Shown here: positions 45,338 to 55,290 of the stretch, one piece after another
Layout of the letters: each line of letters begins with the position of its first letter
Position numbering within the stretch: position 1 is the stretch's first letter
NCBI GenBank assembly: GCA_016705335.1
Contig: JADIYN010000006.1
Span: forward strand, 62,001-126,000
Source of the DNA: Draconibacterium sp.
Lineage (GTDB): Bacteria; Bacteroidota; Bacteroidia; Bacteroidales; Prolixibacteraceae
DNA: 64,000 nucleotides
Reading direction: 5' to 3'
Position numbers and translations under genes: made by a program
The notes under the pieces: model-generated
Seen by the model: only the letters and a program-made list of their open reading frames with translations
The model's database searches: none
Told to the model about the DNA's origin: nothing

Positions 45338-45394
45338 TACTTGCCGCAAGTACGGGCTGAGTATCATTAAACCATTTTTACTTGTCGACAAGTA
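45338..45394. promoter_or_regulatory. two related palindromes, 41.5 bp apart, upstream of ORF6N
   Basis: TACTTGCCGCAAGTA (45338-45352) and TACTTGTCGACAAGTA (45379-45394) are each perfect palindromes. Each is preceded by TTTT and followed by a CTGnGTATCA word, so a unit of about 36 bp is repeated. Centre spacing of 41.5 bp is close to four DNA turns, as for cooperative operators. The rest of 45235-45525 holds nothing else I recognise. Confidence 0.6.
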
Positions 45395-45525
45395 GAAACT
45401 GCGTATCAACATACATAAATTGCATGTTATGAGTTGCAAACAGTAAAAAAAGAGGTGAAAACAAGACTGGTTTATTAAGTTAGCTTTTCAGTAGTTTTAA
45501 AACTTAGGAAAAGTTGAAAAACAGT

Positions 45526-47901
45526 CTACTTCAAATTCTCCTCAAACAACTTAAAAATCCTTTTGTATTCATCGGTCCAGCTCGAAGGTTCAACAAAACC
45601 ATGTGATTCAACCGGGTAAACTGCCAGCTCCCAGTTTTCTTTACCAAGTTCGATGAGACGTTGTGTCAGGCGCACAATATCCTGAAACTGCACATTGTCG
45701 TCAACCATACCGTGGCACATTAACAGTGCGCCTTTTAAGCTGTCGGCAAAATAAATGGGCGAACTTTGGCGATATGCAATACTGTCTTCCACGGGAGTAT
45801 TCAGAATATTTGCCGTGTATCCGTGATTGTAATGAGCCCAATCTGTTACAGAACGCAAAGCAGCTCCGGCAGCAAAAGTTTCTGGGTTTTTAAAAAGTGC
45901 CATTAAAGTGATAAAACCACCGTATGAACCACCGTAAATACCAATTTTTTGGGGAGAAACATCATATTTTTCCACAAGCATTTTTGCGCCATCAACATTA
46001 TCCGAGAGGTCTTTCCCGCCCATGTGACGGTAAATTCCGGTTCTCCAGTCGCGGCCATAACCGGCGCTTCCGCGGTAGTCGATATCCAAAACTGTATATC
46101 CATTATCAACTAAAAAATTATGAAACTGATACTCCCGAAAATAGCTGCTCCACCATTTGTGGGCGTTTTGCAGGTAACCGGCTCCATGTACAAATATTAC
46201 AGCTGCACCTTGTTTTTCAGGGTTTTCAGGCCGGTATAAACGGGCATAAACTTTTGCGCCATCTTCAGCATTAAAAGTGATGAATTCAGGAGTTCGCCAA
46301 TTGTATTTTTCAAATTCGGGAGTTGTTGAATGCGTTATTTGTTTTGCTTCAGCGCCTTGTTTATTTTCCTGTAAATACAATTCCCAGGGTTTGTTTGCAG
46401 ATGAATAACGGATTGCAAGCAATTTTTCATCGGGTGAAAGTGTTACTTCATTTCCACCTTCCAGTGAAGTAATTTGCACGGGTTCGCCGCCCCAAACCGG
46501 CATTTTATAAAATGTGAAACTCCGGGATGAACTTTGTTTGCAGTGAAATAAAAATATTTTTTGTCCTTTGAAATAAATGCATCCGAAACTTCAAATTCTC
46601 CGCTTGTAAGTGCAGTTTTCTTTTTTGTTTCGATATTAACTGCATACAAATGCGAGTATCCTGAAACTTCGGATTGAAACCAAACTGATTTTCCATCGGG
46701 CATCCAACCCAAATCTCCCGTTGACATTCCCCAGCCGCCAATTCCGGGACCACCAATCCATGCTTCATCATGCTGACGATCCAGTGTTTCAAATTTACCT
46801 GTTGCGGGGTCGAGCAGTAAAATCCAGCGGTCTTTATTATCCTGCGACAAAGCCACTATTACAGCCAAATCCTGTGTTTCGTTCCACACCGGTCCCATTA
46901 AATTAATTGCCCTGTCTTTTATTTCTGAACTGTCTTTTGGTAACCGCCCTGGATAATCTTTTAAATATTCAGGCAGGTCTTTCAACCCCGGAATATTATC
47001 GGTTTCGATTTTTTCGGGTTTGTTGGTTCCCAAATCAAAAATGCCCATTTCGGTTTCTGATAGCGGGCTGCCTACTTTTGTGCGTCCGTCTTTTTCTTCG
47101 GTATAACCTGATTCGGTTACAAAATGAGTTACCGAAGTTTGTTTCCCTCCCTGGGCATTTAAAATTGTGCTGTAAACCACGTACTTGCCCGACGGACTCA
47201 ATTCCACATTCCGAAGTCGTTTTTTCCCCAAATAAATCTTTAAAGGTTCCTTTTCTTCCTCCAATTCTTCCTTGTATTTGCCCGCTTTCTCTTTGGCATC
47301 CCGTTCTTTCAACACATCGAAAAGATCTTTTTGCTGATTTTCGAGAAACAAATCCTGCCCTTTTGTTTTGGGTTCAGGTTTTTCTTCACCTGAAACAAAA
47401 TTTGTAACCTGCCTGATTAATCCAGTTTCGGTATTGATGCAAAACAAATTATTGTCTTTTAAAAAAGAAATTTCAGTATCATGTAAAACAAATTTTGGCG
47501 ATGAAATCCGTTCAAGCCAATCAGTCAATTGTTTTGTTGTGTTTTTCGATATCAAAAGAAAAAGATTTCCGTTGGAAACATAAACTTTTTGTTTTCGCCG
47601 AATTGTAAGAACTGTTTCTTCCTGTCAATTTCCGTTTTTCTTCAATCGGAGTTTTAATAATTTTCCCCGTTTTCAAACTGTAAGAAAAGAGTGATGAGAG
47701 GGTGTCATTTTCAGGATTCCAATCGAAATAAATAGTATTACTTTGCACATCCCACGAGATATTTTCGGGAGATGTGCCAATCCAGTTTGCAGGTTCCTGC
47801 ATTATTTTTTCGATGTTGAGCTCACTTTTGTTGTTCTTTTGAATTTGTGCCGAAACAAATACTACCGGGAACAGAAAAAGAAAAAGGAAAAGTTTTTTCA
47901 T
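45526..47901 (-). CDS. S9 family serine peptidase, DPP IV-like (two frameshifts)
   Basis: A secreted prolyl oligopeptidase-family enzyme of about 792 residues, signal peptide MKKLFLFLFLFPVVFVSAQ. The N-terminal beta-propeller is followed by the alpha/beta hydrolase domain with nucleophile Ser in GIYGGSYGGFITLM, Asp in CHGMVDDNVQF and His in VESHGFVEP. Breaks: an extra A near 47586-47590 (restores KTKVYVSNGNLFLLISKN) and a missing T near 46503-46510 (restores VSHFYKMPVWGGEPVQI). Both are at short A/T runs. The gene is 12 bp upstream... on the minus strand it follows the aldo/keto reductase at 47914, so both may share a transcript. Confidence 0.88.
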
Positions 47902-47913
47902 TATTTAATTAGT

Positions 47914-48646
47914 TTAAAATGGAATTTCATCGGGGTGAAAACCAATTCGCTTGTTTTTATCGAGCCTGTCTATTTTAGTCATATCATCTTCACTCAGTTC
48001 GAAATCGAAAATATTGGCGTTTGAAATTATCCGTTCAGGAGTAACCGATTTTGGAATTGTAACTACCCCTTTTTGAATATCCCAGCGAAGTACAATCTGC
48101 ACGGGAGTTTTTCCGTATTTGCCGGCAAGTTCCTGCATCAGGGGAACTTCATTTACGCGACCTTTCATAATCGGGCTCCAGGCTTCGGGCTGGATATCGT
48201 ATTTGTGGCAATATTCGAGCAAATCAGGCTGCAACAATTCAGTATGAAATTCATACTGGTTTACCGCCGGAATAATTTTACATTCTGGTAAAAACGCTTC
48301 GAGATGGTGAACCAAAAAATTGCTTACACCAATCGCCTTGACACTGCCTTTTTTATAAAGTTCTTCAAGCGCTTTCCAGGTTTCAACGGAGCGTTTGCCT
48401 TTTGGCCAGTGAACAAGGTACAAATCGAGGTAAATCTTCGCGTGCTACACCACTTGTTTTTATCGCGTTTCCAACTCCCTGTTCGTTTTTATAAATAGCT
48501 GCAGTATCAATGTGACGGTATCCGTTCTGCAAAGCAACCGTTACTGCATTTTCAACTTCTGTCCCTTCTTTCGAAAGAAAAACTCCCAATCCAAATATGG
48601 GCATTTCAACCCCGTTATTAAGTTTCACTTTTGATGCTAAATTCAT
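47914..48646 (-). pseudogene. aldo/keto reductase with an internal deletion
   Basis: The N-terminus (MNLASKVKLNNGVEMPIFGLGVFLSKEG, YRHIDTAAIYKNEQGVG) and the C-terminal part (LDLYLVHWPKGKR, KAIGVSNFLVHHLE, PEAWSPIMKGRV, TIPKSVTPERI) are those of a typical cytosolic reductase such as 2,5-didehydrogluconate reductase. But GVAREDL is joined directly to LDLYLVHWP near 48435: about 30-35 residues normally found here, including the catalytic Lys in the TKVW motif, are missing and the frame shifts. A simple base-call error does not explain this; deletion between short repeats or assembly collapse does. Length 733 bp against about 840 expected. Confidence 0.75.
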
Positions 48647-48673
48647 TTTTTTATCGCTTTTAATTTTTTAACG

Positions 48674-48698
48674 CTGACAAGTCTAAGGACTTTGTCAG
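48674..48698. terminator. hairpin between PPK2 and the aldo/keto reductase
   Basis: CTGACAAGTC pairs with GACTTTGTCAG (one bulged base) around a short loop. On the minus strand it comes 18 bp after the PPK2 stop and is followed by TTAAAAAATTA, only weakly U-rich. Confidence 0.5.
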
Positions 48699-48715
48699 GT
48701 TGAAGAAAAGTCTTT

Positions 48716-49659
48716 TTACTCGTCAGCCAATAGTTCTTCTCTGATTTTTTGCAGTTCCGCAATTTTTTCAGCACTAACTTCAGGGTATTTTAAATCCATT
48801 GAATCCATTGCACTGATTATTGCAGCGGCAACCGCAATTCAGGCGTAAGGTTTGTCATCGGCTGGAATTACATACCACGGAGAATTTTCGGTGGAGGTGT
48901 TAATGATTAACTGTTCGTAGGCATTCATATAATCTTTCCAATACTTGCGTTCTTTTGCATCAGTAGCGCTGAATTTCCAGTTTTTGTCGGGGTTATCGAT
49001 GCGTTCAATGAAGCGTTTTTTCTGTTCATCGGGCGAAAGATTCAGAAAAAACTTAATAATTATAGTTCCGTTTCGGTGAAGGTGTTCCTCAAAGTTTCGG
49101 ATATCCTGAAATCTTTCATCCCAAATATTTTCAGTTATCAGTTTTTGTGGAATTTTTGTGATTGAAGAATCTGTTCGTGAACCCGAACTACTAATACTTC
49201 CTCATAATAGGAACGGTTAAAAATTCCAATTCTTCCCCTTTCAGGTAATCTTTTGGCACAGCGCCACAAAAAATCATGGTCAATTTCTTCGGAACTTGGC
49301 GCTTTAAATGAATTTACCTCGCAACCTTGTGGATTGAGGCCAGACATTACGTGTTTTATTGCACCATCTTTTCCAGCCGCATCCATTGCCTGAAAAATGA
49401 TCAGTAACGACCATTTATCCTGTGCATACATTTTATCCTGCATGGTAGCCAGTGTTTCTACACCCATCTGCAGCAGGTCTTTAAAAATCTTCTTTTCATT
49501 CTTTTTTAACTCCGGATAATCATCGGTGGGATAATCCTTCAGGCTGAAGTTTTCTCCATTTCCAACACAATATTGTTTTGCGAAATCCTTTGCCCGTTCA
49601 ATAAGCTCTTTGTGGCTTAAACTGTCCAGCTCTTTACGGGAAATCAGCGATTTTTTCAT
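48716..49659 (-). CDS. ppk2: polyphosphate kinase 2 family protein (frameshift near 49148 and in-frame TGA at 48839-48841)
   Basis: PPK2 enzymes phosphorylate nucleoside mono- or diphosphates with polyphosphate. The Walker A region IIFQAMDAAGKDGAIKHVMSGLNPQG and Walker B/lid region PERGRIGIFNRSYYEEVLVVRVHEQIL are clear. The first frame stops at 49138; adding one base near 49148 restores FPQKLITENIWDERFQ and then FFLNLSPDEQKKRFIER, WKFSATDAKERKYWKDYMNAYE and WYVIPADDKPYA. There a TGA (48841-48839) replaces what is usually Arg, after which IAVAAAIISAMDSMDLKYPEVS continues to the stop at 48716. About 314 residues restored. Confidence 0.82.
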
Positions 49660-49712
49660 GGGTTAAAGTTTTATGGCAATTTCAGTAAAATTTGAAACGG
49701 CCCGTATTCAAA

Positions 49713-49739
49713 CAAAAATAACATAATATCAGGCACAAA
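49713..49739 (-). promoter_or_regulatory. Bacteroidota promoter for PPK2
   Basis: On the minus strand TTTG (49739-49736) and TATTTTTG (49720-49713) are separated by 15 bp. The -7 box is an exact match; the spacing is a little short. Confidence 0.4.
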
Positions 49740-49773
49740 AAAAAAGTACTGGGCAAGTTTATGATCTTCGATT

Positions 49774-49781
49774 ATATTTGC
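49774..49781 (+). promoter_or_regulatory. Bacteroidota -7 promoter box for aspartate kinase
   Basis: TATATTTG matches TAnnTTTG exactly, 25 bp before the start at 49807. Confidence 0.45.
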
Positions 49782-49806
49782 TCTAAAATTCTATAAACAA
49801 AACATC

Positions 49807-51057
49807 ATGAAGGTTTACAAATTTGGTGGAGCATCGGTTAAAGATGCGGATTCAGTAAAAAATGTAGTTCAAATAATAAACAAAGAGACTGGCAATTTAA
49901 TAGTTGTAATTTCGGCAATGGGCAAAATAACCAACCTGCTAGAAACACTTATTAAGGCATATTTTGAAAAGAACGCCCGGAAATGGGAAATTTTCAATCA
50001 GTTTAAAGACTATCATCTCGAAATCATCAATCAGCTTTTTGAAGAAAACGGTGTGCCCGAAACTATTTCATCTCAATTTTCCGAACTTGAAATGAAATTG
50101 AAAAAGGCGCCTTCCTTTGATTATAATTATGAATATGACCAGATTATTTGTTTTGGGGAACTGGTTTCGACACAAATTGTAAGCGATTATATGAATTTTT
50201 CAGGAACATTAAATCAATGGATTGATGTGAGAAACTGTCTTAAAACCGATGATCTTTACAGGGATGCAACAGTTGATTGGGAATGGACAGAAGAACTTGT
50301 TACCGAAACATTTCAATTTGATAGTAACAGGTTATTTGTAACACAGGGTTTTATTGGTTCAACCACCACAAACCTCACCACAACGCTGGGTCGTGAAGGA
50401 TCAGATTTTACGGCTGCCATTCTCGGAAATATTTTAAATGCTGAAAGTGTTTCTATCTGGAAAGATGTTCCCGGAGTATTGAGTGCCGATCCAAAAAAGA
50501 TGGATGGCACTGTTAAAATAGATGTTTTATCATATCGCGAAGCGGTTGAAATGACCCACTCCGGAGCGCAGGTTATTCATCCTAAAACAATGAAACCACT
50601 GCACAACAAAGAAATTCCTTTATATGTAAAATCATTTGTATCACCAGATGATCCGGGAACTGTAATCCGTAATATCGATCATAAAATTCAATTACCACCT
50701 ATATTTATTATGAAAGAAAACCAGGTGTTAATAACACTTTCACCTAAAGATTTTTCATTTATAAGTATAGAGGATATCGACCGGGTAGTTAATTTTTTGA
50801 TTGAAAACCGAGTTAAAATTACGTTGATGCAACAATCAGCAATCGACTTAAACCTTGTTCTTGATGCACCGGAAGCTGACTGGGAAGAAATTTTCAGTGA
50901 ATTGTCTCCATATTATTCAGTGCGGTACAACACAAATTTAACACTCATTACAATAAGGCATTATACCGAAGAAGTACTCGACTGGATGGTCAAAGAAAAG
51001 GATATTTATCTGGAACAACACAGCCGATTAACAGCAAGAATGCTTGTTAAACAATAA
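49807..51057 (+). CDS. lysC: aspartate kinase
   Basis: Catalyses the first step from aspartate to lysine, threonine and methionine. The 416-residue protein begins with the nucleotide-binding motif VYKFGGASVKDADSV and has TTLGREGSDFTAAILG and WKDVPGVLSADPKKMDGT in the kinase domain, then MTHSGAQVIHPKTMKPL. The C-terminal ACT-type region (VLITLSPKDFSFISIEDIDRVVNFL) is the likely feedback site. It is monofunctional: no homoserine dehydrogenase domain follows. Intact and single-gene, with its own promoter box. Confidence 0.92.
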   Translation: MKVYKFGGASVKDADSVKNVVQIINKETGNLIVVISAMGKITNLLETLIKAYFEKNARKWEIFNQFKDYHLEIINQLFEENGVPETISSQFSELEMKLKKAPSFDYNYEYDQIICFGELVSTQIVSDYMNFSGTLNQWIDVRNCLKTDDLYRDATVDWEWTEELVTETFQFDSNRLFVTQGFIGSTTTNLTTTLGREGSDFTAAILGNILNAESVSIWKDVPGVLSADPKKMDGTVKIDVLSYREAVEMTHSGAQVIHPKTMKPLHNKEIPLYVKSFVSPDDPGTVIRNIDHKIQLPPIFIMKENQVLITLSPKDFSFISIEDIDRVVNFLIENRVKITLMQQSAIDLNLVLDAPEADWEEIFSELSPYYSVRYNTNLTLITIRHYTEEVLDWMVKEKDIYLEQHSRLTARMLVKQ

Positions 51058-51144
51058 ATACTTCTTCTAAAATTTCGTGCAACTGCAATTTGTTGTAATT
51101 TTAACTCCTTAAATACCGGATATTAAACAAAAACTTCACCTGTT

Positions 51145-52491
51145 ATGAAGAACAAAAAAATTTTACCGTATGTTATTGGCCTTTTAGTTTTGGCCATTGT
51201 AATGCTTGTAATTGGCAAAAAAATGGGTTGGTTTGGCAAAGAATTTACAATTAGTGTAGCAACAGAAAAGGTAGAAGCAAAAACCTTGACTGAGTTTATA
51301 ACTGCCAACGGCAAAATTCAGCCTGAAACCCAGGTGAAAATCAGCCCCGATGTTTCAGGCGAAGTTATCGAATTGTATGTAGAAGAAGGCGATGAAGTTG
51401 TTAAAGGCGATTTGTTGTGCGTAATAAAACCCGAAATGTATGTTTCTGCCCTGAACAGGGCCGAAGCAACATTAAATTCTTCGAAAGCACGTTTGGCGCA
51501 GGCAGAAGCGCAGCAAATAGAGCGCGAACTTGCATTTAACCGTTCAAAACAACTTTTTGACTCGAATACAATACCGAAGTCGGAATATGAAACTGCACAG
51601 GCTGCATACAAAGTGGCTCAGGCAGAAGTAAAAGCTGCACAATTTTCGGTAAAAAGTGCTGAAGCTACAGTTGCCGAATCGCAGGAACAGCTTACAAAGA
51701 CAAAGATTTATGCACCCATTTCGGGTACTATTTCAGCATTAAATATTGAAAAAGGTGAACGTGTTGTGGGAACCAGCATGATGGTTGGAACCGAAATGAT
51801 GATTGTTGCCAACCTCAATAAAATGGAAGTTCAGGTAGATGTTAATGAAAATGATATTGTAAAAGTTGCAAAATTTGACACTGCCTTAATTGAAGTTGAT
51901 GCTTACCTAAACCGCAAGTTTAAAGGTCTTGTAACCGAAATTGCCAACTCGGCAAGTTCAGTTGGAGCTACTGCCGACCAGGTTACCAATTTCGAGGTTA
52001 AGGTTCTTTTACTGAGCGAATCGTATGCTGATTTAATTGATTCGGTCGCCAAAAATTACTATCCTTTCAGACCCGGAATGTCTGCAGCTGTTGACATACT
52101 GACCGAATCGCGCGAAAATATTTTAACTGTGCCTATTTCTGCTGTAACAACAAGAATTAAATTGAAAGATGGCGGCACGCGCGAAGTGAGTACTGAAGTT
52201 AAAACTGAAACTGAAACTGAAGAAGGTACGGAATTAACCACTGATTCAGATAAAGCTGATGAAAAGGAAGAAAAACAGGAAGTTGTTTTCATTTTGAATG
52301 GAGACAGGGTTAAAAAAGTGCCTGTAAAAACCGGTATTCAGGACAATACAAGCATACAAATAGTTGAAGGATTAAAATCAGGCGATGAAGTTGTAACAGC
52401 TCCTTTTAATGCCATTAACAAAACACTAAAAGACAGCATGATGGTAAAAGTAGTTTCGGAAGAAGAGCTGTTTAAAGTGAAGTCGAAATAA
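51145..52491 (+). CDS. MacA/HlyD-type periplasmic adaptor of an efflux transporter
   Basis: A 448-residue adaptor with one N-terminal membrane anchor (about 7-26), a lipoyl-like half-motif (GEVIELYVEEGDEVVKGDLLCVIKP at about 72-96), a coiled-coil hairpin (about 104-187), the second half-motif (IYAPISGTISALNIEKGERVVG), and beta-barrel and membrane-proximal domains. A very acidic insert (about 350-379, ending KADEKEEKQ) interrupts the last domain. MacA partners pair with MacB ABC transporters and TolC, but neither gene is adjacent; a terminator follows directly. Confidence 0.87.
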   Translation: MKNKKILPYVIGLLVLAIVMLVIGKKMGWFGKEFTISVATEKVEAKTLTEFITANGKIQPETQVKISPDVSGEVIELYVEEGDEVVKGDLLCVIKPEMYVSALNRAEATLNSSKARLAQAEAQQIERELAFNRSKQLFDSNTIPKSEYETAQAAYKVAQAEVKAAQFSVKSAEATVAESQEQLTKTKIYAPISGTISALNIEKGERVVGTSMMVGTEMMIVANLNKMEVQVDVNENDIVKVAKFDTALIEVDAYLNRKFKGLVTEIANSASSVGATADQVTNFEVKVLLLSESYADLIDSVAKNYYPFRPGMSAAVDILTESRENILTVPISAVTTRIKLKDGGTREVSTEVKTETETEEGTELTTDSDKADEKEEKQEVVFILNGDRVKKVPVKTGIQDNTSIQIVEGLKSGDEVVTAPFNAINKTLKDSMMVKVVSEEELFKVKSK

Positions 52492-52529
52492 GCTGGACCA
52501 ATATTGAAATCTGAATTCAAAATAATATT

Positions 52530-52560
52530 GCCTTCTGCAAAAATGCAGAGGGCATTTTTA
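52530..52560 (+). terminator. intrinsic terminator after the MacA-type gene
   Basis: GCCTTCTGC (52530-52538) pairs with GCAGAGGGC (52545-52553; one G-U pair), followed by ATTTTTATTTT. It confirms that no macB gene is cotranscribed downstream. Confidence 0.85.
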
Positions 52561-53220
52561 TTTTGAATCTATTTTCTCTCCGTAAGCCAAATCGCCTGCA
52601 TCACCCAATCCGGGAACAATGTACGAATGTGTGTTCAAGCCCTCATCAATTGCTCCCAGCCACAAAGTAACGTTTTCAGCCCTGATTTTGTCAATCAAAT
52701 AATTAACGCCCTGCACACTGGAAATGATAGAAACCAAATGAATATGCGAAGGTGAACCTTTACTGAAAAGTGCATGATAAGCAATTTCCATTGATTTACC
52801 CGATGCCAGCATCGGATCAGAAAGTATTACCACTTTATCATCAAGCGATGGCGAAGCCATATATTCAAATTCAATATCGAAATCGCCTTCTTCGGTATAT
52901 TTTCGGTAGGCCGAAATAAAACAGTTCTCTCCCCTATCGAATATTTTAAGTAAACCGTTGTGAACTGAAAGTCCTGCACGTAAAATTGTTGCCAAAACCG
53001 GTTGACTTTGTAATGTTGGTACTTTGGCAACTCCAAGTGGAGTGTTAACTTCAGCAACTTCGAATTTGAGTGTTTTGCTAATTTCGTAGGCAAAAATCTC
53101 CCCAATCCGGTACATGTTTTCACGAAACCGAAGTGGATCTTTTTGAATAACTACGTCTCTTATTTCTGATAAATACTGATCTAAAATTGAATGATTGTTG
53201 CCTAAAATTTTTATTTCCAT
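52558..53220 (-). CDS. upp: uracil phosphoribosyltransferase
   Basis: Salvages uracil to UMP with phosphoribosyl pyrophosphate. The 220-residue protein has the PRPP-binding stretch VVILSDPMLASGKSMEIAYHAL at about 130-151, RAGLSVHNGLL at about 81-91 and the C-terminal uracil-contact region IVPGLGDAGDLAYGEK. Start at 53220 (MEIKILGNNHS), 10 bp after the GNAT gene stop, so it lies at the end of a minus-strand operon of surface-glycan genes, an unusual place for a salvage enzyme. Confidence 0.93.
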   Translation of the reverse strand: MEIKILGNNHSILDQYLSEIRDVVIQKDPLRFRENMYRIGEIFAYEISKTLKFEVAEVNTPLGVAKVPTLQSQPVLATILRAGLSVHNGLLKIFDRGENCFISAYRKYTEEGDFDIEFEYMASPSLDDKVVILSDPMLASGKSMEIAYHALFSKGSPSHIHLVSIISSVQGVNYLIDKIRAENVTLWLGAIDEGLNTHSYIVPGLGDAGDLAYGEKIDSK

Positions 53221-53230
53221 GGTTGATTTG

Positions 53231-54319
53231 TTAGGTAAAAATTACGTCGCCATCACCGTCCTGAAAACGAGAATTATCAATATCTCGAATTTCAAATGAA
53301 CTGTAAATTTTTTGACCGTATTTTTTCGCGTGCAAAAATGGGAATTTTTGTGTAAAAAAATGGTTTGCAACTTCACTTTTATAAACCGTAATTACCTCTA
53401 TTTTATGTTTTATACAAAATAGCTTTAAAAAATCTGCAATTTCATTATCAACTTCGGGAGGTAAATTAAAGTACAAGGTTTTTAAATGTCCGTCACGAAC
53501 TGAAAAGATGAAAAACCCAACAAATTCGTTCAAGAAAAATACTTTTACCGTTTGGTAAAAAAATTGCTTTGAGTGAGATGAAAAAGGATATTTTTCAGAA
53601 TAAATATTTTCATTTGACGTAATCCACGGAAATTGAAAAATCCATTTCAATTCCTTTTCCCCACGGTTAAAGAGATATTCTTTTGAATGATTTTCAATAA
53701 TTTTATAACAAGCTTCATCAGGGAATTGCATTGTTTCGAACCGGATATTTGAATTCTGTTTTGCTGAGAAAAACAAAAGTTTCAGAGAAGTTATTACTAA
53801 AATAACAAAATCAACTATTGAAGAACTTGCCTTTGTAAATCTGTTCTTATTGCTTGCCTGAATTAATTTTCTGGTTTTTGGAAATAAGTATCCTCTAAAA
53901 CCATTAAACTGATGTACCGTATGAAAATTACCGGATTTCAGGTATAATTTCTCAGAATTCGGGGCATAATTGGTAAACATCAATTTCCCATTCCAATCAA
54001 TAAATGCTTCATTTAAAAGCTTTTCCGAAAATCCTTTTCTTCTAAAATCAGGATGAACCCAGTTCCCGCTACACCAGGCAAATCTTTGTTTCTCTATTTT
54101 GGTTTGTACAGTTCCGGCAAAAAGACTTCGGAAAGCCACAAGCTGTTCGTCAACAAATCCCAGGTACAAAACAATATCACCGGGTTGCGAATGCGGATTA
54201 TTTATATACGATTTTACGCGTAATTCAGTTATTGGTATTGTTGTAAAACGATGAAACATTTCGCTTTGCACAAAATCTTCCAATTCATCCAACCGTATTT
54301 TTTTTATTTCTAAATTCAA
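53231..54319 (-). CDS. GNAT-family N-acetyltransferase domain protein
   Basis: A 362-residue protein whose N-terminal half is a GNAT fold: VLYLGFVDEQLVAFRSLFAG, WVHPDFRRKGFSEKLLNEAF (the acetyl-CoA loop, R-R-K-G-F) and LMFTNYAPNSEKLYLKSGN. The C-terminal half (from about 190) resembles a second, degenerate acyltransferase domain with FPWITSNENIYSEKYPF. Its start overlaps the stop of the deacetylase gene by 4 bp (ATGA), so the two are translationally coupled. It probably modifies a sugar or cell-wall component in the same pathway. Confidence 0.75.
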   Translation of the reverse strand: MNLEIKKIRLDELEDFVQSEMFHRFTTIPITELRVKSYINNPHSQPGDIVLYLGFVDEQLVAFRSLFAGTVQTKIEKQRFAWCSGNWVHPDFRRKGFSEKLLNEAFIDWNGKLMFTNYAPNSEKLYLKSGNFHTVHQFNGFRGYLFPKTRKLIQASNKNRFTKASSSIVDFVILVITSLKLLFFSAKQNSNIRFETMQFPDEACYKIIENHSKEYLFNRGEKELKWIFQFPWITSNENIYSEKYPFSSHSKQFFYQTVKVFFLNEFVGFFIFSVRDGHLKTLYFNLPPEVDNEIADFLKLFCIKHKIEVITVYKSEVANHFFTQKFPFLHAKKYGQKIYSSFEIRDIDNSRFQDGDGDVIFT

Positions 54320-55287
54320 TGTTTTACTGTTGCTTTTCCAATTATTTTTCTGAGAACAAAATATACCAGTTCAGCTTTTAAATTTTGTTTAAAATCGCCC
54401 GGAATTTCTACAGGATACCGTTGAAAATGAGAATCGTATTCATCGTATTTAATCCCGGCAGTTCCAAAAGAAATGTCGCAAATATTTTCGTTTTTCAGAG
54501 CTTTCATCACTTTTTGCGAAACTCCTGAATCGGTAAACGGGAAAGAGAAAGCTTTTATTTCAGGATTGATTTTTCTACAAGCCAGTCCATGCTTTTTTTA
54601 ACTTCGTTTATCTGTTCAACTTCCGAAATTTTCCAAAACTCGGGGTGATAAAAACTGTGCGCACCAATCGAAAAACCCTGTCCTTTCAATTTTAAAAGTT
54701 GTTCAGTAGTTAAATATGGCTTTATTTCAGAAAGAAAATCTCCGAAATTTAAACCAAGTAATTCGGCAGCTTCATCTAAAAATACTTCCTGTAAAATGGT
54801 TGCTTTAAGAATTTGTTCTCCTAACAAATTCTGATATTTTAGAATTTGTACTGCTTTTGATTCAGGTGAATTTTTTAACTGTCGCAAAATTAAACTTGCT
54901 TTGTATTTGTGAAAAAGTCGCTGATTATCAACAAATCCGGGGTTTACAAAAGGTAGCAGGAATTCCTTTCTTAAATAATATTGGCGCAATAATTTCAGCA
55001 CATTCTTTCAAGCCATCATCAAAACTCAAATGAAAAACTTTTTTGGGAAGTTTTTTCCCGGTCATCAATTCGGATAGAGAAATCGGTTTAAAATATTTTA
55101 AATAGAAATCCAGCTCTTTTTCGAATTGATAGGTATTTCTGTAATTGTAGTTTAAAATATGCGGAAGTTTGTCGTTACTTACAACGTGGTAAAAGGGTTG
55201 AAATACAGGAGTGTTAATTTTTAAAAGTGATTTGATCGGGATCAATTTACCCAACTGAGAACTTACAAGACGAGGAAACTTATGCAT
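54316..55287 (-). CDS. polysaccharide deacetylase, NodB-like (two frameshifts)
   Basis: Removes acetyl groups from amino sugars in a cell-surface polymer. The N-terminal part has FYHVVSNDKLPHI and the first NodB motif VFHLSFDDGLKECAE (Asp pair); the second part has GFSIGAHSFYHPEF, the His-x3-His metal site. The frame breaks twice: near 54948-54951, where two T's appear lost (restores GIPATFFVNPGFVDN), and near 54570-54574, where one A is lost (restores LVEKINPEIKAFSFPFTDSGVS). Restored length about 325 residues. It is 3 bp after the FemAB-like gene and overlaps the GNAT gene by 4 bp. Confidence 0.83.
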
Positions 55288-55290
55288 ACT

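Noticed and set aside
46907..47407. 166-codon open frame on the plus strand opposite the S9 peptidase
   Set aside because: Antisense shadow of the peptidase propeller domain; rich in Cys, Phe and Pro with no family resemblance.
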